A stretch of 7,206 nt of DNA from Spirochaetales bacterium. GTDB taxonomy: Bacteria; Spirochaetota; Spirochaetia; JABEVK01. Positions 4,943 to 7,206 of the stretch are shown piece after piece. The stretch is taken from positions 1-7,206 of the forward strand of contig JABEVL010000182.1 in the NCBI GenBank assembly GCA_013043995.1, read 5' to 3'. Both the position numbers and the translations under genes were made by a program. Each line of letters opens with the position of its first letter. Within the stretch, counting starts at the first letter, position 1. The notes below the pieces were generated by a model. The model had not been told where the DNA came from, made no database searches, and saw only the letters and a list, made by a program, of their open reading frames with translations.

Positions 4943-7063
4943 CTAGTGGGGAAGTTGAATGCTGAATAGCGCGTGATAGAGTTGTGACGGTCTGACCCTT
5001 AGCTCACCTCCCCAGCTGTGAAGGTCTTTGGGGTGAATCTCCGCCAGTCCCAGGCTATGGAAGAGCCCCTTCACAACTAGGGCGTTAAACTCTATTTCGA
5101 TCAAATACTTGCCCTGGAGGATCTCCAGTTGTTCTGAGAAAGCGTTGTGTTCGATCCAGACCTCAGCCAATAGCTTCGTATTGACCCACTTTTCTTTATT
5201 CTTGGCCTGGGCCGAAAGAACCCCCAGCGCATAGATCAGAAGTCCGTGAAACCGCCGGAATCCTGTTTGGAAGGGCTCACTTCGTTCTGGCATTCCCCAA
5301 ACTGCGCCGTGAAGGCCATAAGTCAACAATTCCTTATAGAGTGTCAGGGGTTGGTCCAACAGGGCCCGCGCGCGGTCAGTTAAAAAGAAACCGCGTTTAT
5401 CAAGAGCAAGGAGACCTGCCCCTTCGAATTGCCGACGGCTTCGCAGCAGCCAGAACCAGTCTGCCTCGCGACGCGGGTAGGTGACCCATTGCGAGGAAGG
5501 GTCCACGGGTTGAAATTCTCCCCAAAGCTCACGGACCAACTGCGTATCTAGGTACCCCGAAGCCGTAGCTGGAATTCGTCCTCCTGCTAAGGCCGCAAGG
5601 TCAATAAACCTACGAAAAAGGCGCATAAGGGGAACCGATTCCAGCATTTCCTGGGAAATTTGATCAAAGCTAGAAACGACATAGCCTTCCGAACGGGGAA
5701 GACCTGGTGATGAAAGTTCATTGAACACTCGGGGGGGCAGGTCTAGTACCAGCTTACGTGGTGAACTGGCCGGGACCGCCTTATTGAGGAGCTTGGTCAA
5801 CTCGAGGACTATCGAGGGGTCCACTCCCAGTGCTGACGCCGTTTGTTCAGCGGATTCCGACAGACCTTCGTTATAGTTGTTGACAACCCGTTCCATCACT
5901 TTTTCAATTTTTTGCTTTTCGTTTTGAATTTCAATTTCATCCGAGGGACTAGCCTTTTGAGACTCATCAATCTTTCGAATCAGACGGTCATAGGCATCCT
6001 GAATATGAGGGCTAAGAGCTTGAGCGGCAATCCTCGCTGTGGTCGATACGTCCACGATCGGCTTTTGGGGGAACTCGGCGACGCCTTCAAGGAATTTTCT
6101 GCCACGCTGGTAACTAGCACTACTCATCGCCTCCAGGTAAATCCTTCTAGCCTCATGCGAAACAACGAACCAAGGGTTTCTCATGCTCGATCCGTCCCCG
6201 AGGTAAACCTCTGTCACCCCCTCTAGGCTCGTAAAGGTTCCCACCTGGTCAGAATACGAACGCGCCCGGGCCTTCCACCACGCCTCTTCCAATATGGAGT
6301 CATCCTCAAACGAGGCTACCGAAATTTGGAACCGACTGGGCCCCAGAGGTCCCATCAAAACGGGATGATCACTCGACGCCGTCAATAGGTAACTGAACAC
6401 GGGGTGCCTTGTCAGTTCCGCCGTTAGGGAACGCGCCTGTGGCCACAGCCCTTTGATTTCCAACGGTTCCTTCGAAGGAGCGGAGAGGTTCAAGGCTACC
6501 AGGTAGTTAAAATCCTCTTCAGTCCACCCCGGAAAATTGAGGATTGGTCCGTAGGTTTGGTATCCCAGGCCTTGCGGCCAGAGAAGTGTTAAGAATGGCG
6601 ACACATGGGCCTCGGGACGTGAAGAAATATTGGGGCTAAACAAGCGAAATTCGTTCCAAGGGGACCCTTCGGGCCACGTCGCGGGACGAGAGCCCAGCGG
6701 CTTAACCTGCACAAAACCTGAACCAAGATTTTTTGTCACTTGAAAAGCCACGAGTTGCCAGGGGTGGGACCTCCAAAGACGAACGAGAGCTAATTCATCG
6801 GCGGGTAAGTTTTCGCCTACGGATCGGACAAAAGCAGCCGCCGCAGAACCAGGGCCAAAGACAGACAAGAGCGCCAAGGATCCGCGAACAGAATCCTCCC
6901 AATTTTTAGCGAAGCGTTCCCAGAGGTCTTGATGACGATCAAGTTCACGAAACCAGGCCTTGCTGAGGCCCTTCCTTAGATCATAGCCAAAGACTAAGGA
7001 GGTAAGACGGTTAAGGGTCGCCGCCAAGATTTTTGCTTCGACCTCTGGGTTGATGGGAGCCAT
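4943..7063 (-). CDS. Large hypothetical protein; C-terminal region resembles a domain found with SEC-C or pRiA4b ORF-3-like proteins
   Basis: I do not recognise this 706-residue protein as a named family. It has no signal peptide or clear membrane segment and is probably cytoplasmic. The N-terminal 300 residues are rich in Trp and aromatic residues, with no catalytic motif that I can identify. Residues about 355-405 are highly charged and likely helical or coiled coil. The C-terminal part (about 478-700) has the pattern LFRRFIDLAALAGGRIPATASGYLD (478-502, quoted in short form: GGRIPATASGYL), then WLLRSRRQFEGAGLL (538-552), FFLTDRARALL (559-569) and LYKELLTYGL (575-584). This is reminiscent of the LTATGNL...LT.KG..LL region seen in uncharacterised proteins that carry SEC-C motifs or a pRiA4b ORF-3 domain; no SEC-C zinc motif is seen. 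The stop lies 57 bases from the IS end, so the natural C-terminus may be altered. Start ATG has no strong Shine-Dalgarno. Confidence 0.85.
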   Translation of the reverse strand: MAPINPEVEAKILAATLNRLTSLVFGYDLRKGLSKAWFRELDRHQDLWERFAKNWEDSVRGSLALLSVFGPGSAAAAFVRSVGENLPADELALVRLWRSHPWQLVAFQVTKNLGSGFVQVKPLGSRPATWPEGSPWNEFRLFSPNISSRPEAHVSPFLTLLWPQGLGYQTYGPILNFPGWTEEDFNYLVALNLSAPSKEPLEIKGLWPQARSLTAELTRHPVFSYLLTASSDHPVLMGPLGPSRFQISVASFEDDSILEEAWWKARARSYSDQVGTFTSLEGVTEVYLGDGSSMRNPWFVVSHEARRIYLEAMSSASYQRGRKFLEGVAEFPQKPIVDVSTTARIAAQALSPHIQDAYDRLIRKIDESQKASPSDEIEIQNEKQKIEKVMERVVNNYNEGLSESAEQTASALGVDPSIVLELTKLLNKAVPASSPRKLVLDLPPRVFNELSSPGLPRSEGYVVSSFDQISQEMLESVPLMRLFRRFIDLAALAGGRIPATASGYLDTQLVRELWGEFQPVDPSSQWVTYPRREADWFWLLRSRRQFEGAGLLALDKRGFFLTDRARALLDQPLTLYKELLTYGLHGAVWGMPERSEPFQTGFRRFHGLLIYALGVLSAQAKNKEKWVNTKLLAEVWIEHNAFSEQLEILQGKYLIEIEFNALVVKGLFHSLGLAEIHPKDLHSWGGELRVRPSQLYHALFSIQLPH

Positions 7064-7070
7064 AAATCTT

Positions 7071-7098
7071 TTTAAACGTTAAGTGCTTTGAGGTTCAA
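7071..7098 (-). promoter_or_regulatory. Candidate promoter of the 706-residue gene, near-leaderless
   Basis: On the minus strand TTGAAC (7093-7098) is followed 16 bases later by TTTAAA (7071-7076), seven bases before the ATG at 7063. Alternative -10 registers within the same A/T run (for example TAAAAA, 7069-7074) fit about equally well. Both boxes are 4/6 matches. There is no good Shine-Dalgarno between the box and the ATG, so a leaderless or almost leaderless mRNA is possible. Confidence 0.45.
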
Positions 7099-7119
7099 GG
7101 GGCTGGATATGCTGGCCCC
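7099..7119 (+). repeat. Short inverted repeat in the divergent intergenic region
   Basis: GGGGCTGG (7099-7106) and CTGGCCCC (7112-7119) can pair over eight positions around the loop ATATG if two G-U pairs are allowed; five pairs (GGGGC/GCCCC) are perfect. It lies next to the -35 box of the minus-strand gene and is not followed by a T run, so it is not a terminator. It may be an operator or chance. Confidence 0.3.
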
Positions 7120-7149
7120 AGGATTTCGGACCACCGGCGTAGTTCGGTA

Positions 7150-7158
7150 TGGTACAAT
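7150..7158 (+). promoter_or_regulatory. Extended -10 promoter for the gene at the right edge
   Basis: TGG followed by TACAAT (7153-7158, 5/6 match to TATAAT) forms a TGn extended -10 element. No good -35 box is seen at 16-18 bases, which such promoters can do without. Transcription would start near 7165, giving a leader of about 11 bases that just includes the GGAGGG ribosome binding site (7167-7172). Confidence 0.6.
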
Positions 7159-7175
7159 TATTTCCCGGAGGGAAC

Positions 7176-7206
7176 ATGGATAAGCGACGGTCGTTCAGCG
7201 ACAAAA
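7176..7206 (+). CDS. Start of an unidentified gene, partial (cut by right edge)
   Basis: Only ten codons are visible: MDKRRSFSDK. The ATG at 7176 is preceded by a strong GGAGGG (7167-7172) with a short three-base gap, and by an extended -10 promoter at 7150-7158. This makes the start credible despite the tiny coding part. It is divergent from the 706-residue gene. Unlike the other two intergenic promoters with clear -10 boxes, this one makes a short leader with a Shine-Dalgarno. No function can be assigned; the basic, hydrophilic N-terminus argues against a signal peptide. Confidence 0.6.
   Translation, partial: MDKRRSFSDK

Noticed and set aside
4617..4946. A 109-codon plus-strand frame over the IS region
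   Set aside because: It is a shifted frame of the transposase fragment, whose real frame shows the HHSDHG and FAETI motifs.
1..7206. A defence island, CRISPR array, toxin-antitoxin pair or other new multigene system
   Set aside because: No spaced repeats, nuclease, helicase, reverse transcriptase or toxin motifs were found. The genes are housekeeping genes plus one orphan and an IS scar.

Overview
The window looks like chromosomal DNA of a Gram-negative-type bacterium. No plasmid, phage, CRISPR, rRNA or tRNA signature was seen. The PtsI sequence, a GerMN-domain protein in a non-sporulation context, and a der gene followed by a secreted-protein gene remind me of Spirochaetota. This assignment rests on recall of family patterns, not on a search, and is tentative.

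Layout: (1) Positions 1-3400, minus strand: a tight operon ptsI - der - secreted protein. ptsI and der overlap by 8 bases, and der and the secreted-protein gene overlap by 4 (ATGA). The last gene runs off the left edge. (2) Positions 3401-3489: an 89-base divergent intergenic region with two back-to-back sigma70-like promoters. In each, the -10 hexamer ends exactly six bases before the start codon and no Shine-Dalgarno is present, so both mRNAs are predicted to be leaderless. (3) Positions 3490-4356, plus strand: a membrane-anchored protein with a proline/serine-rich linker and a C-terminal GerMN domain. (4) Positions about 4369-4942: a mobile-element scar between two convergent genes. It holds a 5'-truncated, frame-disrupted IS3-family transposase remnant with a plausible right terminal repeat. 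Abutting this on the other strand is a short stretch resembling the first half of a group II intron domain V. (5) Positions 4943-7063, minus strand: a large 706-residue protein of unknown function, possibly also from a leaderless promoter. (6) Positions 7064-7175: a second divergent region, with an extended -10 promoter and a Shine-Dalgarno for a plus-strand gene cut by the right edge after ten codons.

Functionally, ptsI encodes Enzyme I of the PEP phosphotransferase system and der encodes the double-GTPase ribosome assembly factor. Their coupling looks like housekeeping organisation, not a dedicated pathway. I see no defence, biosynthetic or otherwise new multigene system here. The most interesting points are the paired leaderless promoters, the layered IS3/group II intron scar, and the uncharacterised 706-residue protein.
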